Shown one piece after another: positions 7,229 to 16,183 of a stretch of 37,763 nt of DNA (position 1 is its first letter; each line of letters opens with the position of its first letter). The notes beneath the pieces are model-generated. The model was not told where the DNA came from, made no database searches, and saw only the letters and a program-made list of their open reading frames with translations. A program made the translations under genes and the position numbers. This DNA comes from Clostridia bacterium (GTDB lineage Bacteria > Bacillota > Peptococcia > DRI-13 > UBA5745), in contig JAHDPO010000005.1 of the NCBI GenBank assembly GCA_018434325.1, positions 1-37,763 of the forward strand, given 5' to 3'.

Positions 7229-9820
7229 ATGGCCGAGGGTAAAAAACAAAAAGCAAAAGCAGGGACGGCAATGGCGGCTGGCCGAAATTCTCATTTTTTT
7301 GAGGAGGTCATGGCTTTTTTACTGTTGTTTGCTATTTTTTTCAGTTTATTATGGCAGGGTTTACTTTTCGAAGTGCAAAAAACCCCGGCTATTTTACTTT
7401 TTTCGCTGCTATTTAGCGTTGTGATCATTAAAACCAGGCTTACCGGCGGTTTTTTGCTGAAACAGCCCTTTGCCCTCTACATTTTCTTGCTGCTGACGGT
7501 CGCTTCTCTATTTTCTTTATTTAAGGCAGTATATGTTCACAATGCTATTCTGGCTCTCAGCCGCAATTGCTCCCTTCTGTTATTGGTGCTGGCCGCTAAA
7601 ATGCTTAATGAGAAAATCCCTTTTGCTCAGTGGGTGATTAAAGGCTTTACGATTGCCGGCGGCATTATTGCTTTACTGGGCTTGGATGGCATTTGGGGCG
7701 GCCATATAGTGGGGACTATCAACACCTTGCTTAATGGCGGTCCTATTTCCAAAGGCGGCCAAGGTTTTTTGTTTCAGATGGTGCTTGGGGACCGGCTTTC
7801 ATCCTTATTCCAGTATCCCAATACCACTGCCGCTTTCCTATTAGCTTCATGGTTTGCCGCGGTCCATCAGTATGCGTATTTAGAGGAAAGCGACAAGAGC
7901 CTTAAAAGATATAGATTGAAGCTCTTCGCTTTGCCCGGCTTGGCTAATCTGATTTTTCTGGCCTTTATTTTGACCATGAGTCGAGGGATGTACCTGATTA
8001 GCGTACCTATCATGCTGGCTTATTACCTCCTTTTGCCGAAGGAGGGGTGCAGAAACCCTTTGCTGCCCTTGATTTTCTGTTTTATTCCTGCAATCTTAAT
8101 TGGATTCTTTAGCTTGCCGGGCAATGCTTTGCGCCATGTTCAGCCACTAATAGGCTGGGCAGCAATGGCTGTATTGTTTGGGGCAGCAGGAGGGCTAAGC
8201 CTTGGCTTAAGCAATTATGAGCATAAAAGTGAGAAGCTTGAGAAGAAAATAGTCATGAAGGTGTCCCGGCGTCAAATTAAAGTAATGGTTATTGCGGCTG
8301 CGGGAGTAGTCTTAGCTGTTATATTGGGTTTGTTTTTCGTTTGGCAAAGCTCCACGCCTTTTATTTTAGATGATGGCCAGGGATTGGTGCGTCAATTTAA
8401 AGTAAGTGAGGCAGGGGATTATCAGCTGCAGGTACGCTTAGCTCAGCCCATTGATGAGACCCAGCAAGATATGTCCCTTTTGCTGCAGGGGCAAAATAGA
8501 AGGGAAATGTTACAAGGTCAGCAAAACGTGTTGGCTCAAAAGCAGCTTGGCGAATACCTGGAGAAAAGTGAGATTTATGTGCCTTTTACAGTGGAGGAAG
8601 CCGAAGCTTATTTACGTCTGCAGATAGAGGGACACGCCGGTGCTGATAATAAGATATTATCGATTAATCTGCAGACTCCTCAGGGTGAGACTATTAAGGT
8701 TAAGTTAAGCAGGTATCTCTTATCGGAAGACTTCGTACAGCGGCTGGAGAATATTCTTAATCCCAAGAGCATGTATGATCGTTTTGGTTTTTATTTTGAC
8801 GCCTTCCATGTTTTTCTGGATTACCCTCTTACCGGCGTAGGAGGCGACAGCTGGAGCCATATTTATCATGGCTATCAGAATTTCTTTTATATTGCTAATG
8901 ACATCCATTCTTATGCGGTACAACTTGCTGTGGAGTATGGTGTTTTTGGATTGTTGGTTTTCGCTGGTATGATTGCAGGCTTTATTTCGGCTTTGGTTCA
9001 CTGTATCAGGGAGCGACGGGAGAGAGATATCGTTTTTCTGGTAATGACAGGGACCTTGTTTCTCCATAGTATGATTGATGTGGATTTTGCTTTCTACAGC
9101 GAATATACGATTTTTGTTCTGCTCTTTGCCTTAATGGATATTCCTCTTTTGGAGGGAGGGTTTTTTGACCGCCAAAAGTTGACCAATTCCAAGCTAAAAT
9201 ATCTAGGAGACGGCTTTGTTATCATCGTAATGATCATTGCCTGCCTGTTGCCCTTTCGCTTTAACCGAGCAATTGCTCAAGTTACGGCATCTGCTTACAG
9301 TATGGGGGTCGGCGATTTGGAAAGTGCTATAGCCTTGTCGCAACGGGCGGTAAAGAATGACCCCTTCCGACCGGAATACAAGGTGCTGACTGCTATAAGA
9401 CTGGGTATTGCAGGGGTGACCTCAGAGAAAGGCGTTGCGGAAATGCAGACTCTGGCTGAAGTCGCGGAAAAGCAGGGCCAATTTAGTGCCGATACCCTGG
9501 TAATGTTGGTAGAATATTATTATAATACCGGCCAATTTGAAAAAGCCTATACTGCCAATGGCAGGCTGCTGGAGATCGAGCCTTACCGGCAGGAGTATTG
9601 GCTGACCAGGGGACAATTAATCAAGGGAATTCTTGAAAAACTGGCTGATTCTTCTGGGGATACTGGAGCGGATCAACGTAAAGATTGGCTGGAAAGGGGT
9701 ATAGTCATTCCCCAGGAAATGAAAGAGATGTTTGCCGCGAAGTGGGCCGAGTTGCAGCCGGCAGATGAACTGTTGAAACTAGTCGAAGCTTGGCAGGAAG
9801 AATTGGCGGCTCTGTCATGA
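7229..9820 (+). CDS. O-antigen ligase-family membrane protein with C-terminal TPR region (WaaL/WsaB-like)
   Basis: A 863-residue polytopic protein. About ten hydrophobic helices cover the first 370 residues, followed by an extracytoplasmic beta-rich segment (about 372-500), the Wzy_C signature (LDYPLTGVGGDSWSHIYHGY, then NDIHSYAVQLAVEYGVFG near residue 560), further helices, and a helical repeat region after about 690 that resembles TPRs. Family members transfer finished lipid-linked glycans to lipid A core or, in Gram-positive S-layer systems (WsaB, WsfB), to protein; a few are polymerases. With Wzm/Wzt present, a ligase or oligosaccharyltransferase role is more likely than Wzy polymerase. 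The ATG at 7229 is chosen because GGAGGG at 7219-7224 precedes it; the TTG at 7217 would overlap that site. The stop overlaps the next start (ATGA). Confidence 0.78.
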   Translation: MAEGKKQKAKAGTAMAAGRNSHFFEEVMAFLLLFAIFFSLLWQGLLFEVQKTPAILLFSLLFSVVIIKTRLTGGFLLKQPFALYIFLLLTVASLFSLFKAVYVHNAILALSRNCSLLLLVLAAKMLNEKIPFAQWVIKGFTIAGGIIALLGLDGIWGGHIVGTINTLLNGGPISKGGQGFLFQMVLGDRLSSLFQYPNTTAAFLLASWFAAVHQYAYLEESDKSLKRYRLKLFALPGLANLIFLAFILTMSRGMYLISVPIMLAYYLLLPKEGCRNPLLPLIFCFIPAILIGFFSLPGNALRHVQPLIGWAAMAVLFGAAGGLSLGLSNYEHKSEKLEKKIVMKVSRRQIKVMVIAAAGVVLAVILGLFFVWQSSTPFILDDGQGLVRQFKVSEAGDYQLQVRLAQPIDETQQDMSLLLQGQNRREMLQGQQNVLAQKQLGEYLEKSEIYVPFTVEEAEAYLRLQIEGHAGADNKILSINLQTPQGETIKVKLSRYLLSEDFVQRLENILNPKSMYDRFGFYFDAFHVFLDYPLTGVGGDSWSHIYHGYQNFFYIANDIHSYAVQLAVEYGVFGLLVFAGMIAGFISALVHCIRERRERDIVFLVMTGTLFLHSMIDVDFAFYSEYTIFVLLFALMDIPLLEGGFFDRQKLTNSKLKYLGDGFVIIVMIIACLLPFRFNRAIAQVTASAYSMGVGDLESAIALSQRAVKNDPFRPEYKVLTAIRLGIAGVTSEKGVAEMQTLAEVAEKQGQFSADTLVMLVEYYYNTGQFEKAYTANGRLLEIEPYRQEYWLTRGQLIKGILEKLADSSGDTGADQRKDWLERGIVIPQEMKEMFAAKWAELQPADELLKLVEAWQEELAALS

Positions 9821-10812
9821 CCGGGATGCGAACTGAGCCGGCAGAGGGCGGCAGTTATAACGGGCGTAACGATCAAGAGGGCCGGAAGGTTCTTCTGACC
9901 GGCGAGCAGGGCTACATCGTCACCTGTCTGGAAAAATGGCTGGTGAAGCAAGAAGGCATTGAGGGAAAAAGTGCCGGGAGAATTAGTGAAATAAAAAAAA
10001 TCAGCCTCCGGGGGGAGGCTTGGCGGCAGATGGATTTCTCAGGCTACGATTGTATTGTCCACTTAGCGGGCCTGGCTCACGGCCGGGAAAAGCAGGAAGG
10101 AAAAGATTTCGCCGCCATTAATACGGCGTTGACTGAGGAACTTGCCCAAAAGGCAAAAAAAGAGGGCGTCGGCCATTTTGTCTTTATCAGTACCATGGCG
10201 GTCTATGGGGCGGAAGATAGTCTGAAGCGGTCGGCAGTTATCAATGAGTGTACGCCTCTGGCTCCCTTGACGGCTTACGGCAAAAGCAAACTGGCCGCCG
10301 AGAAAGCTCTGGCCGATGTAGCCGCCACTCAGAGCGGCTTTACCTTGGCCTTGATCAGGCCTCCCATGGTTTATGGGCCAGGCTGCCCCGGTAATTATCA
10401 GAGCTTGCGTAAGCTGGTTTTGAAAGCCAAGGTATTCCCGCGTTACGATAAAGCCAGAAGCATGATTTTTATCGACAACCTCTGCGAGCTGATTCGGTTG
10501 GTGATTGTCAACCGGTCGGCGGGGATTTTCACACCGCAAAACAGAGAATATGTGCAGACCTGGCAGATGGCAATGGAGATTGGCAGGAATAACGGCGTCA
10601 ATATTTGGTGCAGCTCTCTATTGAATCCGCTGATCAGAATCGTCAGCGGGATTGCCGGCAGTTTGCCCGGCAGCAGTGCCGCCAGAATCGCCGACAATTT
10701 GGCTAAGGTTTTTGGCAGCCTTGTTTATGATAAGAGTTTGTCAAGCCACTTTGATTATCGATATTGCGTCTGTGATTTTAAAGAGTCCATGAGGCGAACA
10801 GAGAAAAGCTAG
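9817..10812 (+). CDS. NAD-dependent epimerase/dehydratase, WbpV-like UDP-sugar 4-ketoreductase
   Basis: A 331-residue extended SDR. The nucleotide-binding loop is TGEQGYIV, where family members have TGxxGxxG, so the last glycine is replaced by Val. The core is otherwise normal: DCIVHLAGLAH, HFVFISTMAVYG, catalytic YGKSK, and IRPPMVYGPGCPGNY. The RPPxVYGPGxxGN pattern with the following segment resembles WbpV/WreQ-type reductases, which reduce UDP-4-keto-6-deoxy-GlcNAc to UDP-QuiNAc. The 4,6-dehydratase (12849) and a PglC-size initiating transferase (14698) close by support this, but another UDP-HexNAc epimerase role is possible. The ATG at 9817 overlaps the stop of the ligase-like gene; an upstream TTG at 9790 is less likely. 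It is convergent with recQ, 10 bases apart. Confidence 0.65.
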   Translation: MTGMRTEPAEGGSYNGRNDQEGRKVLLTGEQGYIVTCLEKWLVKQEGIEGKSAGRISEIKKISLRGEAWRQMDFSGYDCIVHLAGLAHGREKQEGKDFAAINTALTEELAQKAKKEGVGHFVFISTMAVYGAEDSLKRSAVINECTPLAPLTAYGKSKLAAEKALADVAATQSGFTLALIRPPMVYGPGCPGNYQSLRKLVLKAKVFPRYDKARSMIFIDNLCELIRLVIVNRSAGIFTPQNREYVQTWQMAMEIGRNNGVNIWCSSLLNPLIRIVSGIAGSLPGSSAARIADNLAKVFGSLVYDKSLSSHFDYRYCVCDFKESMRRTEKS

Positions 10813-10822
10813 ATTGCTTACT

Positions 10823-12658
10823 CTACATCGGATTTTCCCGGCAGAAGGCGGCTATTTCCTGCAAGAATCTGTCGCCATAACGCTTGAGTTTTGTTTCACC
10901 TACGCCGGATACTGTTAAAAATTCGGCAGCTGTCCGGGGCAATCTCATGCACATATGAACCAGTGTGCTGTCGGTAAAAACCACAAAGGCCGGCAGGCCT
11001 TGGCTGGCAGCAATCTCTAGCCGCAAGGCTTTCAAACGGTCAAAGAGTTCTTCCCTGCCTCTGGGCACGGCGTTTTTGCCGCGAGCTGGGGCAGCCGACG
11101 CCTCTGAAATGGATGGCGTTTTTTCTTTGGCCAGCTTCATTTGCAGGGTGGTATTGCCGCTCAATACTTCTCTGGCTTTGGGAGTGAGGCGCAATACGGA
11201 ATATTCATCGCTTTTGTCCAGGTAGTCCTGCTGCACTAAAAAATCAATAATGGCCCGCAAGGTATGAACGCTTTTTTGACTGATGCCGTAAGTGGATAAG
11301 CTGTCCAGGCCCAGCTCATAGATGCGCTTATTTTTGCTGCCCCGGAGCACGTCAATGACCAGGGTGGCGCCGAAACGCTCCCGCATCCGCAGCACACAAG
11401 ACATAATCTTTTGTGCATCTTCGGTGATGTCCACGGTTTCAAACTTGGTGTCGCAGTTACCGCAATAACCGCAATAACCGGCAGGATTTTCACCGAAATA
11501 CCGCAGAATATAGGCCCGGAGGCAGTCGTTGGTGGTGGCGTAAAAGGTTATTTCCCGCAAGCGCCGGTAATCCCTCTCCTTAAGCAGCAGCTCCATATCC
11601 TCATCGGCGTAAGCTGTATCCCTGGCATTTTCGATGAGCCATTGATTAGTTCGGACATCCTGGCCGCTGTACAGCAAAAGGCAAGCAGCTTGGCTGCCAT
11701 CCCGGCCGGCCCTACCTGCTTCCTGATAGTAGCTTTCCATATCCTTCGGCATGTTGTAATGGATGACAAAAGCCACGTTTGATTTGTCGATGCCCATGCC
11801 GAAGGCATTGGTGGCTACCATCAGCGGCATTTTGTCGAACAAGAAGTCATCTTGGTTGCGGCGTCTCTTTTCGTCGGGGAGACCAGCGTGATAGCGGGTA
11901 GCAGAAAAGCCCAAGCGGATGAGGGCTTCGCAAACCTCCTCCACGGTTTTGCGGGTGGAACAATAGATGATGCCGCTGCGGTTTTTATGGGTTTTAAGAA
12001 AGTCCAGCAAAGCCTGTATCTTATTTTTCGGCGACTTCACTTCAAAATAAAGATTTTGGCGGTCGAAGCCTGTCACTAAAACTCGGGGATTTTGCAGAGA
12101 AAGCAGGGCAATGATATCTTCCTTGACCTGTTGGGTCGCGGTGGCCGTAAAGGCGGAAACGATGGGCCTGGTTTTTAGCCGGCTGATAAACTGGGGAATC
12201 TGCCCATAGCTGGGACGAAAATCATGACCCCACTGAGAAATGCAATGAGCTTCGTCCACCGTTAGCATGGCGATTTCGGCGCTTTGAGCAAAGGCCAGAA
12301 AATCGGCTGCCAGGAGACGCTCCGGCGCCACGTAAATCAACTTATATTTGCTATTCTTGGCGCTTTGTAAAACTATTTCGATCTGCCGGGAGGTCAGGGT
12401 GGAATTAATATAGGCCGCCGAAATTCCTGATTGGGTAAGAGCGCCTACCTGATCTTTCATTAAGGAAATTAAGGGCGAGATCACCAGGGTAAGGCCCTTC
12501 TGGATGACGGCAGGCAGTTGAAAACAGACGGATTTACCGGCGCCGGTGGGCATAATGCCCAGAACGTCCCGCCGGGCTAGAATATCGAGAATCAACTCCT
12601 CTTGGCCATTACGAAAGCTGTCGTAGCCAAAATGCTTTTTTAATGCTTCATGGATCAT
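10823..12658 (-). CDS. recQ: ATP-dependent DNA helicase RecQ
   Basis: A 611-residue RecQ helicase with complete architecture: Walker A PTGAGKS (about residues 37-43), DEAH (135-138) followed by the aromatic-rich loop QWGHDFRPSY, helicase C domain with VATNAFGMGIDKSNV and motif VI YQEAGRAGRDG, zinc-binding cysteines (C379, C396, C399, C402), winged helix, and HRDC domain (about 535-611). It unwinds DNA 3' to 5' in recombination and fork repair. The ATG at 12658 is chosen, with GAGGT upstream; an in-frame TTG at 12685 would add nine residues. It is a housekeeping gene on the opposite strand, lying between two parts of the glycan locus, with its own likely promoter at 12736-12764. No link to glycan synthesis is implied. 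Confidence 0.95.
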   Translation of the reverse strand: MIHEALKKHFGYDSFRNGQEELILDILARRDVLGIMPTGAGKSVCFQLPAVIQKGLTLVISPLISLMKDQVGALTQSGISAAYINSTLTSRQIEIVLQSAKNSKYKLIYVAPERLLAADFLAFAQSAEIAMLTVDEAHCISQWGHDFRPSYGQIPQFISRLKTRPIVSAFTATATQQVKEDIIALLSLQNPRVLVTGFDRQNLYFEVKSPKNKIQALLDFLKTHKNRSGIIYCSTRKTVEEVCEALIRLGFSATRYHAGLPDEKRRRNQDDFLFDKMPLMVATNAFGMGIDKSNVAFVIHYNMPKDMESYYQEAGRAGRDGSQAACLLLYSGQDVRTNQWLIENARDTAYADEDMELLLKERDYRRLREITFYATTNDCLRAYILRYFGENPAGYCGYCGNCDTKFETVDITEDAQKIMSCVLRMRERFGATLVIDVLRGSKNKRIYELGLDSLSTYGISQKSVHTLRAIIDFLVQQDYLDKSDEYSVLRLTPKAREVLSGNTTLQMKLAKEKTPSISEASAAPARGKNAVPRGREELFDRLKALRLEIAASQGLPAFVVFTDSTLVHMCMRLPRTAAEFLTVSGVGETKLKRYGDRFLQEIAAFCRENPM

Positions 12659-12704
12659 TAGATGCTGTACCTCAATTGTCCGCAATTTATGGGGCTTAAT
12701 CGAA

Positions 12705-12717
12705 GGCTGAATCAGCC
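12705..12717. promoter_or_regulatory. 13-base palindrome in the recQ leader
   Basis: GGCTGA, A, TCAGCC is a perfect 6-bp inverted repeat lying between the likely recQ promoter and its start codon. It does not match the Bacillota LexA box (CGAAC-N4-GTTCG). It could be an operator or simply a small RNA hairpin. Confidence 0.3.
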
Positions 12718-12735
12718 TGTGCTTACTCCTTGTAA

Positions 12736-12764
12736 ATCATACCATGTTTAGATCAGTCTGAAAA
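12736..12764 (-). promoter_or_regulatory. Candidate recQ promoter
   Basis: On the minus strand TTTTCA (complement of 12759-12764), a 17-base spacer and TATGAT (complement of 12736-12741) match the sigma-A consensus at 4/6 and 5/6. The recQ ATG is about 78 bases downstream. Confidence 0.5.
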
Positions 12765-12798
12765 TGCCTTGTAAGGGCTGGAAGCCAGGAGTTTTTTG

Positions 12799-12807
12799 TG
12801 TTAAAAT
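12799..12807 (+). promoter_or_regulatory. Candidate extended -10 promoter for the 4,6-dehydratase gene
   Basis: TG-T-TAAAAT is an extended -10 motif located 41 bases before the ATG at 12849. The hexamer at the -35 distance (TGGAAG) is poor, which is tolerated by extended -10 promoters. The promoter would be needed because the upstream neighbour, recQ, is divergent. Confidence 0.4.
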
Positions 12808-12848
12808 AAGAAGATTAAAAATCCAATATGTTACCTAGAAGGATAGCA

Positions 12849-14651
12849 ATGAAAAGCAAACAAATAGGATTTATCCTAGGCGATATTGTATTGAGCGCAG
12901 CAGCCGTATATTTTGCAGTATGGCTTCGGTTTGAAGGGCAAATTGCGGCAGTATACCGGGACTTGCTGAATGTGTATTACTTGATAGCGGCTTGTTCCAT
13001 CGTGCCAGCCGGCTTTCTTTTTGGTACGTATCAATCGGTGTTGGAGTATATCGGCTTCGTGGATGCCTTCCGTCAGATCGGGGCGGTGACAGTTTCCGCC
13101 GGAGTATTCTTTATTATCAAATATACCGGTTTATTGCAGGTGTCTGGCTCCATTACCGTAATCTATTTTGGTATTACTCTGATGCTAACTACGGGTATCC
13201 GCTTGATTCCCCGGTTTCGTCATTTTCTTTTTATGCGCAATAATGACGGAGCTAAGAGAACTTTGATTATCGGCGCCGGTACTACCGGGGCTATGGTAAT
13301 CAAACGGTTGGAGGAAAATGGCGAAGAAGGTCTTTATCCGGTGGCAGCAGTGGATGATGATCCGGCTAAGCTAAAAATGCGGGTGGCAGGAGTGTGCGTG
13401 GCCGGTAGCTTGAAGGATATCCCCAAGGTGGCCCACCAGTATAAAGCGGAGGAGGCTATATTGGCCATACCTTCCATTGATACAGAGGCCATCATTGAGA
13501 TTTACCACCGCTGTACCGATTGCGGCCTGAAGTTTAGAATTTTCCAAAGCACGGTGGATATGGAAAGCTATCTGGCCGGCGACCGGAAGGCTTTGAAGCA
13601 GATCTCTCTGGAGGATCTCTTGTTTCGGGATAGTGTCAATCTGGACAAGAACCTGATCTTCCAATGCCTTAAGGATAAGAGAATATTGGTTACCGGTGGC
13701 GCCGGCTCTATCGGCAGCGAGATTTGCCGTCAGGCTTTGGCCAATGGCTGCCGTCAATTAATCGTTTATGACTTTAATGAGAACGGTCTCTTTGCTATCA
13801 ATGAAGAGTTGAAGAAAAAATATAATGAGGAAAGATTTCAGGTCTGCCTTGGCTCCATTCGGGACAAGGAGCGGCTGGAGGAGGTCTTTTGCAAATACCG
13901 GCCCCAGGTAGTATTCCATGCCGCCGCCCATAAGCATGTGCCAATGATGGAGGGTAATCCTTTTGAGGCCGTAAAGAATAATATTGTGGGGACGGAGAAT
14001 GTGCTGCAAAGCTGCAGGCAGCATCAGGTGGAGCGCTGTATTTTGATTTCTACGGACAAGGCCGTCAATCCTTCCAGTATCATGGGTGCTACGAAGCGGG
14101 CGGCGGAGCTGCTGGTGCAAGGCTTAAACAGCCCCCAATGCCGGATGGCGGCTGTACGTTTTGGTAATGTATTGGGCTCAAAAGGCAGCGTAGTTCCTAT
14201 ATTTAAAAAGCAAATCGAAGAAGGTGGACCCATAACAGTGACCCACCAGGATATGGAGCGCTATTTCATCACGATTCCGGAGGCCGTTTCTTTGATCATG
14301 GTGGCGGCCACCCTGGCGGAGGGCGGTGAAATCTTTGCCCTGGACATGGGCAAGCCCGTGAAAATCGATATGCTAGCCAGGGAACTGATCCGTTTGTCGG
14401 GCCTTGAGCCGGATAAGGATATCAAGATTGAATATGTGGGCATCCGGCCCGGGGAGAAAATGGCCGAGGAAATCTATTGGGATGAAGAAAAAGTCATACG
14501 GACGGTGCAAGAAAAGCTTTTCGTGATGAGAAGCCAGCCCATTGATTATGAGGCTTTTGTGCTTAGTTTGAATAAGGTGAAAAAATTGGCCTTTGCTGGC
14601 CAAGGGGAAGAGTGCTTGAAAGAAGAGCTGATGGCAGCCATCGGCTGCTGA
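12849..14651 (+). CDS. Membrane-bound UDP-GlcNAc 4,6-dehydratase, PglF/WbpM/CapD family
   Basis: A 600-residue protein with four N-terminal membrane helices (residues about 7-125), a CoA-binding-like Rossmann domain with IIGAGTTGAM (about 140-149), and a catalytic SDR domain with TGGAGSIG (282-289), HAAAHKHVPMME and the modified catalytic motif STDKAVNPSSIMGATK, in which Met replaces the usual catalytic Tyr. That Met plus Lys416 pattern is the PglF/WbpM hallmark. Reaction: UDP-GlcNAc to UDP-4-keto-6-deoxy-GlcNAc at the cytoplasmic face, the entry to UDP-QuiNAc, UDP-bacillosamine and related sugars. With the WbpV-like reductase upstream, QuiNAc is the favoured product; no aminotransferase for bacillosamine is present. 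ATG 12849 is chosen because AGAAGG precedes it by six bases; ATG 12828 lacks such a site. Confidence 0.9.
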   Translation: MKSKQIGFILGDIVLSAAAVYFAVWLRFEGQIAAVYRDLLNVYYLIAACSIVPAGFLFGTYQSVLEYIGFVDAFRQIGAVTVSAGVFFIIKYTGLLQVSGSITVIYFGITLMLTTGIRLIPRFRHFLFMRNNDGAKRTLIIGAGTTGAMVIKRLEENGEEGLYPVAAVDDDPAKLKMRVAGVCVAGSLKDIPKVAHQYKAEEAILAIPSIDTEAIIEIYHRCTDCGLKFRIFQSTVDMESYLAGDRKALKQISLEDLLFRDSVNLDKNLIFQCLKDKRILVTGGAGSIGSEICRQALANGCRQLIVYDFNENGLFAINEELKKKYNEERFQVCLGSIRDKERLEEVFCKYRPQVVFHAAAHKHVPMMEGNPFEAVKNNIVGTENVLQSCRQHQVERCILISTDKAVNPSSIMGATKRAAELLVQGLNSPQCRMAAVRFGNVLGSKGSVVPIFKKQIEEGGPITVTHQDMERYFITIPEAVSLIMVAATLAEGGEIFALDMGKPVKIDMLARELIRLSGLEPDKDIKIEYVGIRPGEKMAEEIYWDEEKVIRTVQEKLFVMRSQPIDYEAFVLSLNKVKKLAFAGQGEECLKEELMAAIGC

Positions 14652-14697
14652 GGCTTGTAATAGGAAGGATAAGGGATTCGGAGTACGAGGTTAGGTT

Positions 14698-15285
14698 ATG
14701 TATGAATACATTAAGCGTTTAATCGATATATTGCTTGCCGGCGTGGGCTTGATTCTTTTGAGTCCAGTTTTGCTATCGCTTTGGGTAGCGGTACGACTGA
14801 CCTCGCCGGGACCGGCGATCTTTAAGCAGAAACGGATCGGCAAGGATAAAATAATATTTCAGATGGCCAAATTCCGCAGTATGCGAATCGATACGCCTTC
14901 AGAAATGCCGACACATTTGTTGCAGAACCCTTACGCTTATATTACGCCGATTGGACGATTTCTTCGAAAGTCCAGTCTGGATGAGCTGCCTCAGTTGTGG
15001 AATATATTTAAAGGGGATATGAGCATCGTAGGTCCCCGGCCTGCTTTATGGAACCAGGACGATTTGGTTGCGGAGCGGGACCGCTGGGGAGCAAACGCCA
15101 TCCGTCCGGGGTTGACGGGTTTAGCTCAGATACGAGGCAGGGACGAGCTGCCCATCACCGAGAAGGCGGCTTACGATGGGGAGTATTGCAGGAAGATGGG
15201 GTTTTGGTTTGATTGCCAAATACTATGGCAAACGGTGAAGGTGGTGCTATTTGGAAGCGGCGTCAGGGAAGGAAGAAGGGAATAG
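14698..15285 (+). CDS. Initiating polyprenyl-phosphate sugar-1-phosphate transferase, PglC-like
   Basis: A 195-residue monotopic phosphoglycosyl transferase of the small PglC/WecP type (not the long WbaP/WcaJ type). Residues about 7-33 form the re-entrant membrane helix ending in SPGPAIFKQKRIG. The catalytic Asp-Glu pair is in SSLDELPQLWNIFKGDMSIV (D95, E96), followed by the VGPRP motif and a C-terminal RPGLTGLAQIRGR segment. It moves a sugar phosphate from a UDP-sugar to undecaprenyl phosphate, starting the glycan. The dehydratase gene ends 46 bases upstream, and a UDP-QuiNAc-type donor made by the neighbours is the natural substrate. GAGGT lies upstream of the ATG. No terminator is obvious before the convergent GT2 gene. 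Confidence 0.88.
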   Translation: MYEYIKRLIDILLAGVGLILLSPVLLSLWVAVRLTSPGPAIFKQKRIGKDKIIFQMAKFRSMRIDTPSEMPTHLLQNPYAYITPIGRFLRKSSLDELPQLWNIFKGDMSIVGPRPALWNQDDLVAERDRWGANAIRPGLTGLAQIRGRDELPITEKAAYDGEYCRKMGFWFDCQILWQTVKVVLFGSGVREGRRE

Positions 15286-15341
15286 GCGTGGAATTGTTTG
15301 AGCCAGAGGTGGCGGGCAGGGGGCTGTTGTGGTAATAAGCC

Positions 15342-16097
15342 CTATAAACGCCTTAAAGTACCATAAATGGCATACCAGATAAAATAATAGGAAGCTCGAG
15401 GCAAATTGTACTTCATGAATTTCCGGTAAATGAGCCAGCAATTGTAGGCAGAGCGTAATTTGTTGGCGGAGCGGCTATTTTGAAGAATACGGTATTGAAC
15501 TAGTGGCTGGTGTAGAGCGGTTATTTGAAAACCGGCCTGAGCTGCCTCCAGCCAGAAAGCGTAATCCTCATGAGAGAATTCAGGACGCATCTGTATTTGC
15601 TCAATGATTTGCCGGCAAAAGAGGGCTGTTGAGCAGCCAATAAAGTTCTGCTTGCGCAATCGACTAAAAGACGTTTTTTTTGGTGGAATAAAGCATTTTC
15701 CTGTAGGCTGGCTTTTTACATCGATTAAAGCGTAGGCAGTACAGCAGATATCTGCCTTGGAAGCTCCTAACTGGGTAATTTGTTGTTGGAGCTTATCCGG
15801 CAGCCAAAGATCATCGCCGTCTAGTAAAGCGATGTAAGCGCCGGCTGCTTTTTGAAAGCCGTAGTTCCGGGTGCGGGCTACGCCCATATTGTGAGGGTTT
15901 TGTAGCGGAATGATTCGGGAGTCGGTTTTGGCAATGGCGCAGATCCGTTCATAGGTGGAGTCTGTAGAACAGTCGTCAATGACGAGGACCTCGATATTTT
16001 GGTAGGTTTGGTCAAGAACAGATTGAATGGCCTCTATAATGAAGTTTTCGCAGTTATATGCGGGGATGATAACGGAACATAAATGATTGTGCTGCAT
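15342..16097 (-). CDS. Family 2 glycosyltransferase
   Basis: A 251-residue GT-A fold enzyme: SVIIPAYNCENFI at the N-terminus, VLVIDDCSTDST (D41, D42) for nucleotide binding, LLDGDDLW (about 91-98) as the DXD-type metal site, and SHEDYAFW as the catalytic-base region. The C-terminus is basic and amphipathic with no clear transmembrane helix. It would transfer one sugar from an NDP-sugar to a lipid-linked intermediate in the cytoplasm; the sugar cannot be predicted. It is the only glycan gene in this section on the minus strand, convergent with the initiating transferase and divergent from the next gene. AGGAGGG lies eight bases before the start. Its base composition is closer to the left part of the window than to the AT-rich run that follows. 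Confidence 0.88.
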   Translation of the reverse strand: MQHNHLCSVIIPAYNCENFIIEAIQSVLDQTYQNIEVLVIDDCSTDSTYERICAIAKTDSRIIPLQNPHNMGVARTRNYGFQKAAGAYIALLDGDDLWLPDKLQQQITQLGASKADICCTAYALIDVKSQPTGKCFIPPKKTSFSRLRKQNFIGCSTALFCRQIIEQIQMRPEFSHEDYAFWLEAAQAGFQITALHQPLVQYRILQNSRSANKLRSAYNCWLIYRKFMKYNLPRASYYFIWYAIYGTLRRL

Positions 16098-16183
16098 GGG
16101 AAAGCCCTCCTCACTCTAGGCATTAATTTATCATGAAAGAGAGGGGGAGGCAATGGCGAATGAAAGTGAAAGGGGAGTAAGTG

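Noticed and set aside
10063-10539. Minus-strand 158-codon ORF within the SDR gene
   Set aside because: The plus strand carries the SDR motifs (YGKSK, RPPMVYGPG); the opposite frame has none.
11411-11782. Plus-strand 123-codon ORF within recQ
   Set aside because: recQ is intact with all domains, so this frame is a shadow.
15320-15343. Possible terminator GGGCT...AGCCC between the convergent transferase genes
   Set aside because: Only five base pairs and no T run on either strand.
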